Shown here piece by piece: positions 8,564 through 16,946 of a stretch of DNA of 64,000 nt. Source of the DNA: CAZQQU01 sp964595625 (lineage in GTDB: Bacteria; Bacteroidota; Bacteroidia; Flavobacteriales; Flavobacteriaceae); NCBI GenBank assembly GCA_964595625.1, contig CAZQQU010000005.1, positions 62,001 through 126,000 on the forward strand, written 5' to 3'. The translations under genes and the position numbers were made by a program. Under the pieces are notes generated by a model. It worked only from the letters and a program-made list of their open reading frames with translations, did no database searches and was not told the DNA's origin. How positions within the stretch are numbered: position 1 is the stretch's first letter; each line of letters starts with the position of its first letter.

Positions 8564-10465
8564 ATGCTCAATGTACATAATTTATCGGTTTCATTCGGGG
8601 GTCAGTTCATTTATGAACAAGTATCCTTTATGATAAAAGCGGGAGATCGAATTGGTTTGGTTGGTAAAAACGGAGCCGGAAAATCAACTTTACTCAAAAT
8701 TTTAGCCAAAGAAATGACCCCCGATATGGGAGTTATGGCCACTGATAAAGAAGTAAAAATAGGTTTCTTAAAACAAGATATTGAATTTGAACAGGGTCGT
8801 ACCATCCTCGAGGAAACCTATCAGGCCTTTACTGAAATTAAAGAAATTGAATCCAAAATGGAGCTAATAAATCAACAGCTCACCACACGCACGGATTATG
8901 AATCTGATGAATACAGCAAGTTACTTATTGATTTAAGTGATTTAACCCAACGCTACGATTTACTGGGTGGTTATTATTATCCCGGAGAAGCTGAAAAGGT
9001 ACTTCTGGGGTTGGGTTTTGAAAGGGATCATTTTGACAAGCAAACGAGTACGCTTTCTGGAGGGTGGCGCATGCGTATTGAATTGGCAAAAATTTTACTA
9101 CAAAATAACGATTTACTTTTGCTTGACGAACCGACCAACCACTTAGATATCGAATCCATAATATGGTTGGAAAGTTTTTTAAACAACTTCTCAGGCGCCG
9201 TTGTCATTGTTTCGCACGACAAAATGTTTTTGGATAATGTCACTAACCGTACCATTGAAATTTCGTTGGGTAAAATATATGATTATAACAAGCCCTATAC
9301 GCAATATACCGTCATGCGTCAGGAGTTACGTGAATTACAAAAAGCCTCGCAAAAAAATCAAAAAAAACAAATAGCCCATACCGAAAAACTAATTGAAAAA
9401 TTTCGTGCCAAGGCCTCTAAAGCTTCTATGGCACAATCTTTAATAAAAAAATTAGACAAAATAGAACGAATCGAAGTAGATGAAGAAGACCATGCGGTTA
9501 TGCATGTCCATTTCCCGGTACATATCCAACCCGGAAAAGTGATTGCAACTATCGAACACGTTTCCAAGAGTTACGGTGAAAAACAAGTTTTACAAGATGT
9601 CAATCTACTGATAGAACGAGGTTCAAAAGTGGCTTTTGTGGGTCAAAACGGACAAGGAAAATCAACCTTGGCTAAAATTATAGTGGGTGAAATTCCTTTT
9701 GAAGGCAAAGTAACTTTGGGACACAATGTCAAAATAGGGTATTTTGCTCAAAACCAAGCCGAATACTTAAATGGAAATTTGACCGTCCTGGACACTATGA
9801 TTGAAGCGGCCAACGAGACCAACCGATCTAAAGTACGAGATATATTGGGAGCCTTTTTATTTCGGGGAGAAGAGGTGGATAAATTCGTCCGAGTACTTTC
9901 GGGCGGGGAACGCAATCGCCTTGCATTAGCCAAGTTATTATTACAACCTCTCAATGTTTTGATAATGGATGAACCCACAAACCATTTAGACATCCAATCA
10001 AAAAATGTACTTAAAAAGGCTTTACAACAATTTGAGGGAACCTTAATTTTAGTTTCACACGACCGGGAATTTTTACAAGGATTATGTTCCCAAGTATTTG
10101 AATTTAAAGATCACCAAATCAAAGAATTTATTGGGGATATTGATTTTTATTTAGAGCAACGAGACCTTTCCAATCTTCGAGAAGCAGAGGCTAAAACTAT
10201 AAAATATAAACAAGAAAAAACAACAACTTCCCCACCGAAAGACCTTAAAAAAGAAAAAGCCCTTAAAAATAAAATCTCTAAATTGGAAAGCAACATCCAA
10301 CAGGTAGAGCGGGAGATCAGTGATATGGAACTTCAATTAGCAAATAATGACTCCAAACTTTCACAAGATACCCGGTTTTTTGAAGTATATAATCGGTTAA
10401 AAGCAACCCTGGAAGATAAAATGGCCGAATGGGAACAGGCCACAGTAGAGATGGATAATATTTAA
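8564..10465 (+). CDS. ABC-F family ATPase (ribosome-associated type)
   Basis: 633 residues with two ABC nucleotide-binding domains in one chain and no membrane segments. Domain 1 has Walker A GKNGAGKST, signature LSGGW and Walker B LLLLDEPTNHLD; domain 2 has GQNGQGKST, LSGGERNRLALA and LIMDEPTNHLD. The linker between the domains is the charged helical P-site tRNA interaction region, and the C-terminus (about 545-633) is a lysine/glutamate-rich coiled coil as in Uup-type members. ABC-F proteins act on the ribosome to resolve stalling or assembly problems. A bidirectional terminator follows immediately. A resistance role is possible but nothing specific supports it. Confidence 0.9.
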   Translation: MLNVHNLSVSFGGQFIYEQVSFMIKAGDRIGLVGKNGAGKSTLLKILAKEMTPDMGVMATDKEVKIGFLKQDIEFEQGRTILEETYQAFTEIKEIESKMELINQQLTTRTDYESDEYSKLLIDLSDLTQRYDLLGGYYYPGEAEKVLLGLGFERDHFDKQTSTLSGGWRMRIELAKILLQNNDLLLLDEPTNHLDIESIIWLESFLNNFSGAVVIVSHDKMFLDNVTNRTIEISLGKIYDYNKPYTQYTVMRQELRELQKASQKNQKKQIAHTEKLIEKFRAKASKASMAQSLIKKLDKIERIEVDEEDHAVMHVHFPVHIQPGKVIATIEHVSKSYGEKQVLQDVNLLIERGSKVAFVGQNGQGKSTLAKIIVGEIPFEGKVTLGHNVKIGYFAQNQAEYLNGNLTVLDTMIEAANETNRSKVRDILGAFLFRGEEVDKFVRVLSGGERNRLALAKLLLQPLNVLIMDEPTNHLDIQSKNVLKKALQQFEGTLILVSHDREFLQGLCSQVFEFKDHQIKEFIGDIDFYLEQRDLSNLREAEAKTIKYKQEKTTTSPPKDLKKEKALKNKISKLESNIQQVEREISDMELQLANNDSKLSQDTRFFEVYNRLKATLEDKMAEWEQATVEMDNI

Positions 10466-10498
10466 AAAATAAACCCGACAATGTCGGGTTTATTTTTT
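10464..10498. terminator. bidirectional terminator between ABC-F gene and groL
   Basis: A 17-base inverted repeat (AAAAAATAAACCCGACA at 10464-10480 and its complement at 10482-10498) with an A tract on one side and a T tract on the other. It can terminate both the rightward ABC-F transcript and the leftward groSL transcript (groL stops at 10516). Confidence 0.9.
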
Positions 10499-10515
10499 AT
10501 CAATAAGCACTGGGC

Positions 10516-12147
10516 TTACATCATACCGGGCATGCCACCACCCATTGGAGGCATAGCTGGACTATTTTCCTCTTTAATTTCAGTTAAAGCACACTCGGTC
10601 GTTAAGATCATACCTGCTACAGAAGCTGCGTTTTCTAACGCTACTCGAGTAACTTTCTTTGGGTCAATAATTCCGGCTTTAATCATATCAACAAAGGTTT
10701 CAGATTTAGCATCATAACCATAATCTTTTTTACCTTCTAATACCTTGGCGATAACTACTGAGCCTTCACCTCCGGCATTTTCGACAATAGTTCTTAAGGG
10801 TGATTCGATAGCTTTAGCTACGATTTGTACCCCAGTTGTTTCGTCTAAGGAATCGGTAGGGAGATTTTCCAAAGCTGCAATACTTCTTACCAATGCCACA
10901 CCACCGCCGGCAACAATTCCCTCTTCAACAGCTGCTCGAGTCGCATGTAGGGCATCGTCAACACGATCTTTTTTCTCTTTCATTTCTACTTCGCTAGCTG
11001 CACCTACATACAAGACTGCAACCCCACCAGCTAACTTAGCCAAACGCTCTTGTAATTTTTCACGGTCATAGTCACTGGTCGTATTTTCCATCTGAACCTT
11101 AATCTCGTTGACACGCATTTGGATAGCCTCTTTATCACCGGCACCATTAACAATGGTTGTATTGTCTTTATCAATGGTGATAGTTTCCGCGGTACCCAGC
11201 ATATCAATGGTTGCGTTTTCCAAGGTAAATCCACGCTCTTCAGCAATAACAGTACCTCCAGTTAGAACAGCAATATCTTCTAACATGGCTTTTCTACGAT
11301 CACCAAATCCAGGTGCTTTAACAGCTGCAATTTTTAAAGCGCCTCGAAGTTTGTTAACAACTAAAGTAGCAAGAGCTTCTCCATCAACATCTTCGGCTAT
11401 GATTAACAATTGTTTGCCTTGTTGTGCTACCGGTTCAAGGATAGGTAGCAACTCTTTCATGTTAGATATTTTTTTATCGTACAAAAGAATGTACGGATTC
11501 TCCAACTCAGCAATCATTTTTTCAGAGTTGGTAATAAAATAAGGTGACAAATATCCTCTGTCAAACTGCATACCTTCTACCACATCTACATAAGTATCAG
11601 TCCCTTTGGCTTCTTCTACAGTGATGACTCCTTCTTTACCAACACGTTTAAAAGCATCGGCAATCAATTCACCGATTAAATCGTCGTTGTTAGCTGAAAT
11701 GGAAGCTACTTGTTTGATTTTTTCAGAAGAGTTACCCACTTGGGTAGTTTGTTTTTCGAGATCAGCTACCACGGCAGCAACTGCCTTGTCAATACCACGT
11801 TTTAAATCCATGGGGTTAGCACCGGCTGCTACGTTTTTGAGACCTTCTTTTACAATAGCTTGTGCTAATACGGTTGCTGTAGTAGTACCGTCACCGGCTA
11901 AATCATTCGTTTTTGAAGCTACTTCTTTAACCATTTGAGCTCCCATATTTTCTAGAGCATCTTTTAACTCAATTTCTTTGGCAACAGAAACCCCATCTTT
12001 GGTTACTTGAGGTGCTCCGAATGATTTGCTGATAATAACGTTTCGTCCTTTGGGACCTAAAGTTACCTTAACTGCATTTGCTAAGGCGTCCACGCCGCGT
12101 TTTAAGCCTTCGCGTGCTTCAATATCAAATTTTATATCTTTAGCCAT
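10516..12147 (-). CDS. groL: 60 kDa chaperonin GroEL
   Basis: 543 residues, full length. GroEL forms the double-ring folding chamber that works with GroES and ATP. Clear family features are the N-terminal AKDIKFDIEAREGLKRGVD region, the ATP site segments GPKGRN and DGTTTATVLA, and the flexible Gly/Met tail (PPMGGGMPGMM). It follows groS by 76 bases on the same strand and is the last gene before the bidirectional terminator. Several long open frames on the plus strand here are antisense shadows of this gene. Confidence 0.98.
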   Translation of the reverse strand: MAKDIKFDIEAREGLKRGVDALANAVKVTLGPKGRNVIISKSFGAPQVTKDGVSVAKEIELKDALENMGAQMVKEVASKTNDLAGDGTTTATVLAQAIVKEGLKNVAAGANPMDLKRGIDKAVAAVVADLEKQTTQVGNSSEKIKQVASISANNDDLIGELIADAFKRVGKEGVITVEEAKGTDTYVDVVEGMQFDRGYLSPYFITNSEKMIAELENPYILLYDKKISNMKELLPILEPVAQQGKQLLIIAEDVDGEALATLVVNKLRGALKIAAVKAPGFGDRRKAMLEDIAVLTGGTVIAEERGFTLENATIDMLGTAETITIDKDNTTIVNGAGDKEAIQMRVNEIKVQMENTTSDYDREKLQERLAKLAGGVAVLYVGAASEVEMKEKKDRVDDALHATRAAVEEGIVAGGGVALVRSIAALENLPTDSLDETTGVQIVAKAIESPLRTIVENAGGEGSVVIAKVLEGKKDYGYDAKSETFVDMIKAGIIDPKKVTRVALENAASVAGMILTTECALTEIKEENSPAMPPMGGGMPGMM

Positions 12148-12223
12148 ATTTTTAATTATTAAATTATACTTTATATTATTTGTTTATTTGACAAATAGAT
12201 TGAAATTTTTTGTGTGCTTTTGT

Positions 12224-12499
12224 TTAGATAATTGCGAGTATGTCGTCTTCCCGCATAATTAAGTAATCCTTACCATCCAGTTTTAGTTCTGTACCGGCAT
12301 ATTTACCATAAAGAACTGTATCTCCAGCCTTCAGAGTCATAGTGTGATCCTTTTTACCAGGTCCCACAGCGATTACGGTTCCTTCTAAAGGTTTCTCTTT
12401 AGCAGAGTCTGGAATGTAAATGCCTGAAGCGGTTTTGGTTTCTGCTTCTTTAGGTTCTACCAAAACCCTGTCTGATAAAGGTTGAATTTTTAGTGCCAT
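12224..12499 (-). CDS. groS: 10 kDa co-chaperonin GroES
   Basis: 91 residues from the ATG at 12499; an upstream TTG at 12505 is in frame but the canonical N-terminus MALKIQPLSDRVLVEP begins at 12499. GroES caps the GroEL ring. The mobile loop (TKTASGIYIPDSAKEKP) and the C-terminal DYLIMREDDILAII are typical. A sigma-54-like promoter lies 40 bases upstream (12539-12554), and a terminator of the preceding gene just beyond it. Confidence 0.97.
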   Translation of the reverse strand: MALKIQPLSDRVLVEPKEAETKTASGIYIPDSAKEKPLEGTVIAVGPGKKDHTMTLKAGDTVLYGKYAGTELKLDGKDYLIMREDDILAII

Positions 12500-12538
12500 A
12501 TACAATATATTTATTTAAGGTTAGACATTATCCTATTT

Positions 12539-12554
12539 AGCAGAAATTATGCCA
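12539..12554 (-). promoter_or_regulatory. candidate sigma-54 (-24/-12) promoter of groSL
   Basis: On the minus strand the sequence is TGGCATAATTTCTGCT. Against the sigma-54 consensus TGGCACGNNNNTTGCW it keeps the GG and GC dinucleotides at the exact required spacing, with TGGCA intact. The predicted start, about 12 bases past the GC, would leave a leader of roughly 25-30 bases before the groS ATG. A gene for a sigma-54 activator is encoded 1.7 kb upstream on the same strand. No CIRCE repeat is present between 12500 and 12640. Confidence 0.6.
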
Positions 12555-12579
12555 CGGTGTAGTTTTGTCATTTTTGGAA

Positions 12580-12612
12580 ATAAAAAATGCCAGCTTGTCA
12601 GCAACTGGCATT
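12580..12612 (-). terminator. terminator after secG, possible dual-use dyad
   Basis: Read on the minus strand, AATGCCAG and CTGGCATT form an 8-base-pair stem with an 11-base loop followed by a T run, 30 bases after the secG stop. It separates secG from groS. Its centre lies about 70 bases upstream of the predicted groS start, where an activator binding site could also sit, so a second role as an upstream activating sequence is conceivable. Confidence 0.7.
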
Positions 12613-12641
12613 AAATCGTTTATATTTCTAATTTATACCTA

Positions 12642-12878
12642 TTAAAAAATAGCAAAATTAGATAGCAAAATTAGCGCTAATAATATGATAGCAAGGGTCC
12701 AAGTACTTTTATCTAAAAAGTCAGTTGTTTTTTTAACTCCTCCTAATTGTTGGGTACCGCTTCCGCCAAAAGAAGACGATAAGCCTCCACCTTTTGGATT
12801 TTGAACCATAATTACCATCACGAGCAAGAAAGCTACAATGGCTATGAGTATAAAAAATACAGTTAAAGTTGTGCTCAT
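12642..12878 (-). CDS. secG: preprotein translocase subunit SecG
   Basis: 78 residues, two transmembrane helices (about 3-24 and 55-77) joined by a Gly/Ser-rich loop containing QNPKGGGLSSSFGG, the SecG signature. SecG is the small accessory subunit of the SecYEG inner-membrane channel. It follows the TPR gene by 3 bases and is followed by a terminator, so it ends the transcription unit that begins with the sigma-54 activator or lptE. Confidence 0.95.
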   Translation of the reverse strand: MSTTLTVFFILIAIVAFLLVMVIMVQNPKGGGLSSSFGGSGTQQLGGVKKTTDFLDKSTWTLAIILLALILLSNFAIF

Positions 12879-12881
12879 GGT

Positions 12882-13667
12882 TTAGGTGTTTTTATCTAAT
12901 AATTTTTCAATCGCTCTAATTTGGTCTGCAAAGAAACCACTTTTTTCGGGATATTTCAAAATTAATATTTTATAAGCTTGAATTGCTTTTTGAAAATTCT
13001 TTTGTTGAACATAAACCCGAGCTAAGGTTTCAGTCATTAAATTTTCATTGGTTTGTGTAAAAGGCTCGGCTAAATCTTTCTTGTCGGCCACGTAATTTCG
13101 ATCGGGAGAAAGTTTGGCTTGGCTTTGGATAAAGCGATCAATTAAAGCAAATTTCTTTTGTTTCCCTTCCGGGAAATGCTCTTGATTCATTTCCTTTGTT
13201 CGTACAATGGGTTGGGCTGTGGTGAGCTTCAACCATTCGTCAAACGAATGCCGATCCTCCGAGGTAAAGGCTAAGGGCGAATCAATCTGTAATTCTTCTT
13301 CTGCGAGTGTAGTAGATTTTTCTTTAGGTTCAAACAAGTTGGGATGAAGTGTTTTTTTGGCCAACTCCAACTCCTTGCTAAAGGCTTCGTCAACTACTTG
13401 TTCGATTTTAGGAGGAGTAGATACTGGCGTTGTAATAAAGTCAAACAACACTTCGCGGTCGGCGGTATAGGCAGCCGTTATTTTTAACTGGTTATTGTAC
13501 GAAAAATGACCGCTTTTTTTTAAAGCTCGTGTGTGCACTACCCGAGCTGCTTGGAACCATGGATAATCAGCTAATATATCTTGAAGTGCTCCACTGGTAC
13601 TTTCGCGTACAGTGTCCGGATGTTCAAGCAAGTATGTAAATTGTTGTTTATCCAAACCCATTACCAT
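12882..13667 (-). CDS. TPR-containing protein of unknown function
   Basis: 261 residues, no signal peptide. The C-terminal 55 residues form a tetratricopeptide unit (ETLARVYVQQKNFQKAIQAY, then KYPEKS), suggesting protein binding. The N-terminal half begins with a segment about ladder-like processing of positions (PWFQAARVVHTRALKKSG) seen in many Bacteroidota proteins next to secG. The start overlaps the lptE stop (ATG at 13667, or at 13661 as TAATG), indicating coupling. Role inferred only from its place between lptE and secG: possibly envelope biogenesis. Confidence 0.8.
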   Translation of the reverse strand: MVMGLDKQQFTYLLEHPDTVRESTSGALQDILADYPWFQAARVVHTRALKKSGHFSYNNQLKITAAYTADREVLFDFITTPVSTPPKIEQVVDEAFSKELELAKKTLHPNLFEPKEKSTTLAEEELQIDSPLAFTSEDRHSFDEWLKLTTAQPIVRTKEMNQEHFPEGKQKKFALIDRFIQSQAKLSPDRNYVADKKDLAEPFTQTNENLMTETLARVYVQQKNFQKAIQAYKILILKYPEKSGFFADQIRAIEKLLDKNT

Positions 13668-14170
13668 TTGGCCAAAGTGGCAGAAAATATATCTTGTGTT
13701 AAACGTTCAAAAATTTCATCCAAGGCATTTTCTTTAACAGCCCCAACTAACTGTGACTGAGCGGGGTAATCACTGTAAAATGAAAAGCGTTGTTCTAAGT
13801 CATTCTCCGGATTTTTTGTGTCGTAAAAGCGCACATTTACAACTATGGTCAAGCGGTTTTGAGCAGCGGTATTTTGGGCCGTAGCAGTCATGGGAGAGAT
13901 GTAAAAATCGACAATTTCACCTTCATATATCAAATCTCCGTTATTGTTTGTCAGGTTGAGTCGGGTTTGTGAACTTATTAAATCTTGCAATCGTTGGGTA
14001 AATTCCCGGTCGATGCCAGGCTCTATAATCGGGGCATTGTTTCTAAAAAAATTCACCTGAAAGGTGTTGATATTCGGAGCTACAGAAGCACCTGTAAACG
14101 AGTAATAACCGCACCCTTGGGCGACCCATAAAATCAACCAAACTACTACTAATATTTTTTGCTTTATCAT
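13661..14170 (-). CDS. lptE: LptE family LPS-assembly lipoprotein
   Basis: 169 residues from the ATG at 14170; an in-frame ATG at 14194 would put eight extra residues before the signal sequence. The N-terminus is a lipoprotein signal with lipobox VAQGC. The mature part resembles LptE, the plug that helps LptD insert lipopolysaccharide in the outer membrane: GCGYYSFTGASV at the start, then a REFTQRLQDLISSQTRLNL segment and repeated beta strands. Second gene of the leftward block after the sigma-54 activator gene (63 bases downstream of it). Confidence 0.85.
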   Translation of the reverse strand: MIKQKILVVVWLILWVAQGCGYYSFTGASVAPNINTFQVNFFRNNAPIIEPGIDREFTQRLQDLISSQTRLNLTNNNGDLIYEGEIVDFYISPMTATAQNTAAQNRLTIVVNVRFYDTKNPENDLEQRFSFYSDYPAQSQLVGAVKENALDEIFERLTQDIFSATLAKW

Positions 14171-14233
14171 TTTGTGTATTCTGTAAAACGTCAAGGTTAC
14201 CTCTTTTTGATAATCTACTGTAGGGTAAATTTT

Positions 14234-15514
14234 CTATAAATTATATTGTTTGATCTTACGATAGAGCGTTCGCTCGGAAAGTCCCAGCTCATCAGCTGCA
14301 GCTTTCCGACGGCCGTGATTTTTTTCAAGGGCTTTTTTAATTAGCTCTAACTCTTTTTCTTTAAGAGATAAGGTTTCCTCTTCTTCAATTTCTTCTGCAA
14401 AATGATATTTGTCTGAAGTTGGTGTAGGCCGGTGTACCGGTACATTAATAACCTCTACATCCGCTGCCTTATCAACTTCTACTTCGGGTTCAATGATGTC
14501 TAACATCTCTTCGTAATCACTTTCTTTGGGGTGATAAATTTTATTAATTAAACCCGAATGTTCTTTTTGTACACTTTCTACATTTCCGCTTTTGAGCAGC
14601 TCTAGGGTCAGTTTTTTTAAATCATTGACATCCCGCTGCATGTCAAAGAGTACTTTGTAGAGAATTTCTCTTTCCGTCGAAAAATCGCTTTCCGTTTTGT
14701 GATTGCCAATAACGGCAGGTAGATTATTACCTATATCGGGCAAATACCCTTGGAGAGTACGTGCATTGATTTCACGATTTTGTTCCAAAACAGAAATTTG
14801 CTCTGCTACATTTCGCAATTGTCGTATATTTCCACTCCATCTATATTTTAACAGTGCTTGTAAAGCATCATCGGTCAATCGGATGGTCGGCATTTTATAT
14901 TTTTGTGCAAAATCGGCGGCAAATTTTCTAAAAAGCAAATGAATGTCTTCATTTCTTTCCCGCAAGGGAGGTAAATTAATTTCGACGGTACTTAGTCGGT
15001 AATATAAATCTTCTCTAAACTTCCCTTTTTGAATAGCATCACCCATATTTACGTTGGTCGCAGCTACGATACGCACATTGGTTTTCTGAATTTGAGAAGA
15101 ACCCACTTTTAAAAACTCTCCATTTTCAAGTACTCGCAGCAGTCGAACCTGAGTGGGAAGGGGCAGTTCGCCGACCTCATCGAGAAAAATAGTTCCGCCG
15201 TCAGCCACTTCAAAATAGCCGCTACGGGTTTGTGTAGCTCCGGTAAAAGCTCCTTTTTCATGACCAAATAATTCGCTATCTATGGTCCCTTCCGGAATGG
15301 CACCACAGTTTACGGCAATGTATTTACCGTGTTTACGATGGGATAAGGCATGGATAATTTTAGGGATGACCTCCTTACCTACCCCACTTTCGCCGGTTAC
15401 TAAGACCGATATGTCTGTAGGAGCTACTTGAATGGCTTTTTCTATAGCACGGTTAAGTTTTGAGTTATTTCCAATGATTCCAAATCGTTGTTTAATGGTT
15501 TGAATATTTTCCAT
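14234..15514 (-). CDS. sigma-54-dependent transcriptional activator (AAA+, Fis HTH)
   Basis: 426 residues. Bacterial enhancer-binding protein that hydrolyses ATP to open sigma-54 RNA polymerase promoters. Walker A GESGVGKE (41-48), the sigma-54-contacting loop GAFTGA (88-93) and Walker B GGTIFLDEV (106-114) are intact. Residues 1-15 hold no receiver, PAS or GAF domain, so it is a PspF-like regulator without an obvious N-terminal sensor. A charged linker (about 260-380) leads to a Fis-type helix-turn-helix (about 385-426, RRKAAADELGLSERTLYRKI). It heads the leftward block ending in groSL, and a sigma-54-like promoter precedes groS; that it controls groSL is an inference. Confidence 0.95.
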   Translation of the reverse strand: MENIQTIKQRFGIIGNNSKLNRAIEKAIQVAPTDISVLVTGESGVGKEVIPKIIHALSHRKHGKYIAVNCGAIPEGTIDSELFGHEKGAFTGATQTRSGYFEVADGGTIFLDEVGELPLPTQVRLLRVLENGEFLKVGSSQIQKTNVRIVAATNVNMGDAIQKGKFREDLYYRLSTVEINLPPLRERNEDIHLLFRKFAADFAQKYKMPTIRLTDDALQALLKYRWSGNIRQLRNVAEQISVLEQNREINARTLQGYLPDIGNNLPAVIGNHKTESDFSTEREILYKVLFDMQRDVNDLKKLTLELLKSGNVESVQKEHSGLINKIYHPKESDYEEMLDIIEPEVEVDKAADVEVINVPVHRPTPTSDKYHFAEEIEEEETLSLKEKELELIKKALEKNHGRRKAAADELGLSERTLYRKIKQYNL

Positions 15515-15751
15515 TTTTTATTTCAGGTTCACTTTTAGGATTTTAATTTCAGTTTCAGGATATTAAATAGTGGTTTGAGCCCATTATTAGAATTTTTTAC
15601 CCTATTTCTAATTCTTCTCAACTCAAATAACTCCATAACTTGCAATTTACCACTTGAAACCAGTTTTGTTTTAAAAACCTATTAAAACCTTTATTGGTGC
15701 TATTCATTCTATCTCTTTTTTTCTTTTTCAAATTTTATTAAAAACCTTTAA
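15515..15751. other. AT-rich noncoding gap
   Basis: 237 bases without a credible gene. It holds three near-identical short direct repeats, TTAAAAACCT at 15671-15680, ATTAAAACCT at 15681-15690 and TTAAAAACCT at 15738-15747, in the region upstream of the sigma-54 activator gene. They could be protein binding sites or chance AT-rich repetition. Confidence 0.4.
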
Positions 15752-16606
15752 CTAATAATATTCAAATGTAATCTCACAAGAGAGATTTTGGTTATTAAAC
15801 TCTTGAATGGTTACCGGAAATTCATTTTGGTTGTATTCGATATCAGTTTGCAACTGATAAGTACCATTGTCTGGTGTATAAGTCAGATAATTGTTAGAAG
15901 AGAAATGAAATCTACCTATAGCTGAATACGGTTCAACATCTTCAAAATAGAAAAATTTATTTCCAAAATCATTGGCCAAGGGATTGGGGTTGTTATCGTA
16001 TGAAAATACGGCTACTTCGTCTTCACAGGCATCACAATTCTCGTAGGTGGTATTTATTTGAGTTAAATTATCTTCGGTATAGATATAATCTTTGATAATA
16101 TGGGTATTATATTCCCAATCTTTTACTTCACTTTTTATCAGCCTCTTGTGGGCATCAAATGTATAGTAACTGGGTTCTTGAGCCGGATTCAATGGGTAGG
16201 TCACTTCTACGGTATTTCCATTGTGATTAAATTCCATAATAATATTTGTTCCATTCGAGTCTTCTTTTGATATTTCCATAACTTTTCCACTAGCATCATA
16301 AGCAAAATGAATTGTATATTGCTGTGACCCATTAAGAAATAACTTTTTGGTATCGATGGTATTATTGCTATTGAAATCATACTCATACGTATATATATCA
16401 GTACCAACATGATTATCTATGTGGGTAATCCGTCCATTAGTATCAAAAAATATATCCGTTGCTTGATTTGTGTTTAGATAGTTAAAATGGGCTTTTTTAA
16501 TAACTAAATTTATTGTCTCCAGTTCCTCTACGGGGCCGTTATCGTCCTTAGAACAAGAGAAGACTACTAATACTAGTAAACTGAATAATAATGCTTTTGT
16601 TTTCAT
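15752..16606 (-). CDS. repeat-type lipoprotein of unknown function
   Basis: 284 residues. Lipobox near residue 18 (LVVFSC followed by SKDDN), typical of Bacteroidota surface or outer-membrane lipoproteins. The rest has YD/RHS-like repeating strands (FDTNGRITHIDN, YEYDFNSN, FAYDASGKVMEI, YTFDAHKRLI, FSYDNNPNPLAN), as seen in many uncharacterised Flavobacteria lipoproteins. The gene stands alone in two AT-rich noncoding stretches (237 and 340 bases) inside an otherwise tightly packed region, which suggests an accessory insertion. No function can be assigned. Confidence 0.8.
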   Translation of the reverse strand: MKTKALLFSLLVLVVFSCSKDDNGPVEELETINLVIKKAHFNYLNTNQATDIFFDTNGRITHIDNHVGTDIYTYEYDFNSNNTIDTKKLFLNGSQQYTIHFAYDASGKVMEISKEDSNGTNIIMEFNHNGNTVEVTYPLNPAQEPSYYTFDAHKRLIKSEVKDWEYNTHIIKDYIYTEDNLTQINTTYENCDACEDEVAVFSYDNNPNPLANDFGNKFFYFEDVEPYSAIGRFHFSSNNYLTYTPDNGTYQLQTDIEYNQNEFPVTIQEFNNQNLSCEITFEYY

Positions 16607-16946
16607 GATATACTAGATTTTTGGTTAGAATTTTACTTCAATTCTAAATCTTTCAGTAAATAATTCAATCAAGCACCTAAAAGGTTCTAGCAAGTTAGTT
16701 AAAATTGTTTGAATTCACCAAAAAGAAGGCCATAATTTTATATATCTTAGTTTCTTTATTCACTTTTTTAACTACTTCTCTAATTTTAGAGAAAATTATA
16801 TAAAACTAATTCCTTACCTTCAATAGAATCTACAAACTTTTTGACTAGTAACCATAGTAGAGACATACAAAATCCAAAGAAACTATAAATCGCCTTCTCA
16901 GATTAAAAGCATAAATTTTTATAGTTGTTTATTCAAAAAAATATTC
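16607..16946. other. AT-rich noncoding gap between miaB and the lipoprotein
   Basis: 340 bases with no open frame of note. One small inverted repeat is visible, TTCTCTA / TAGAGAA with a 4-base loop at 16776-16793, without a T tract. I see no RNA gene signature. It presumably holds the miaB terminator and the lipoprotein promoter. Confidence 0.5.

Noticed and set aside
10745..11542. Long plus-strand open frames opposite groL
   Set aside because: They are antisense shadows of the highly conserved groL coding sequence, have no recognisable domain and no ribosome binding site context.
12500..12640. CIRCE operator before groS
   Set aside because: Searched by eye for TTAGCACTC-N9-GAGTGCTAA; neither half is present.
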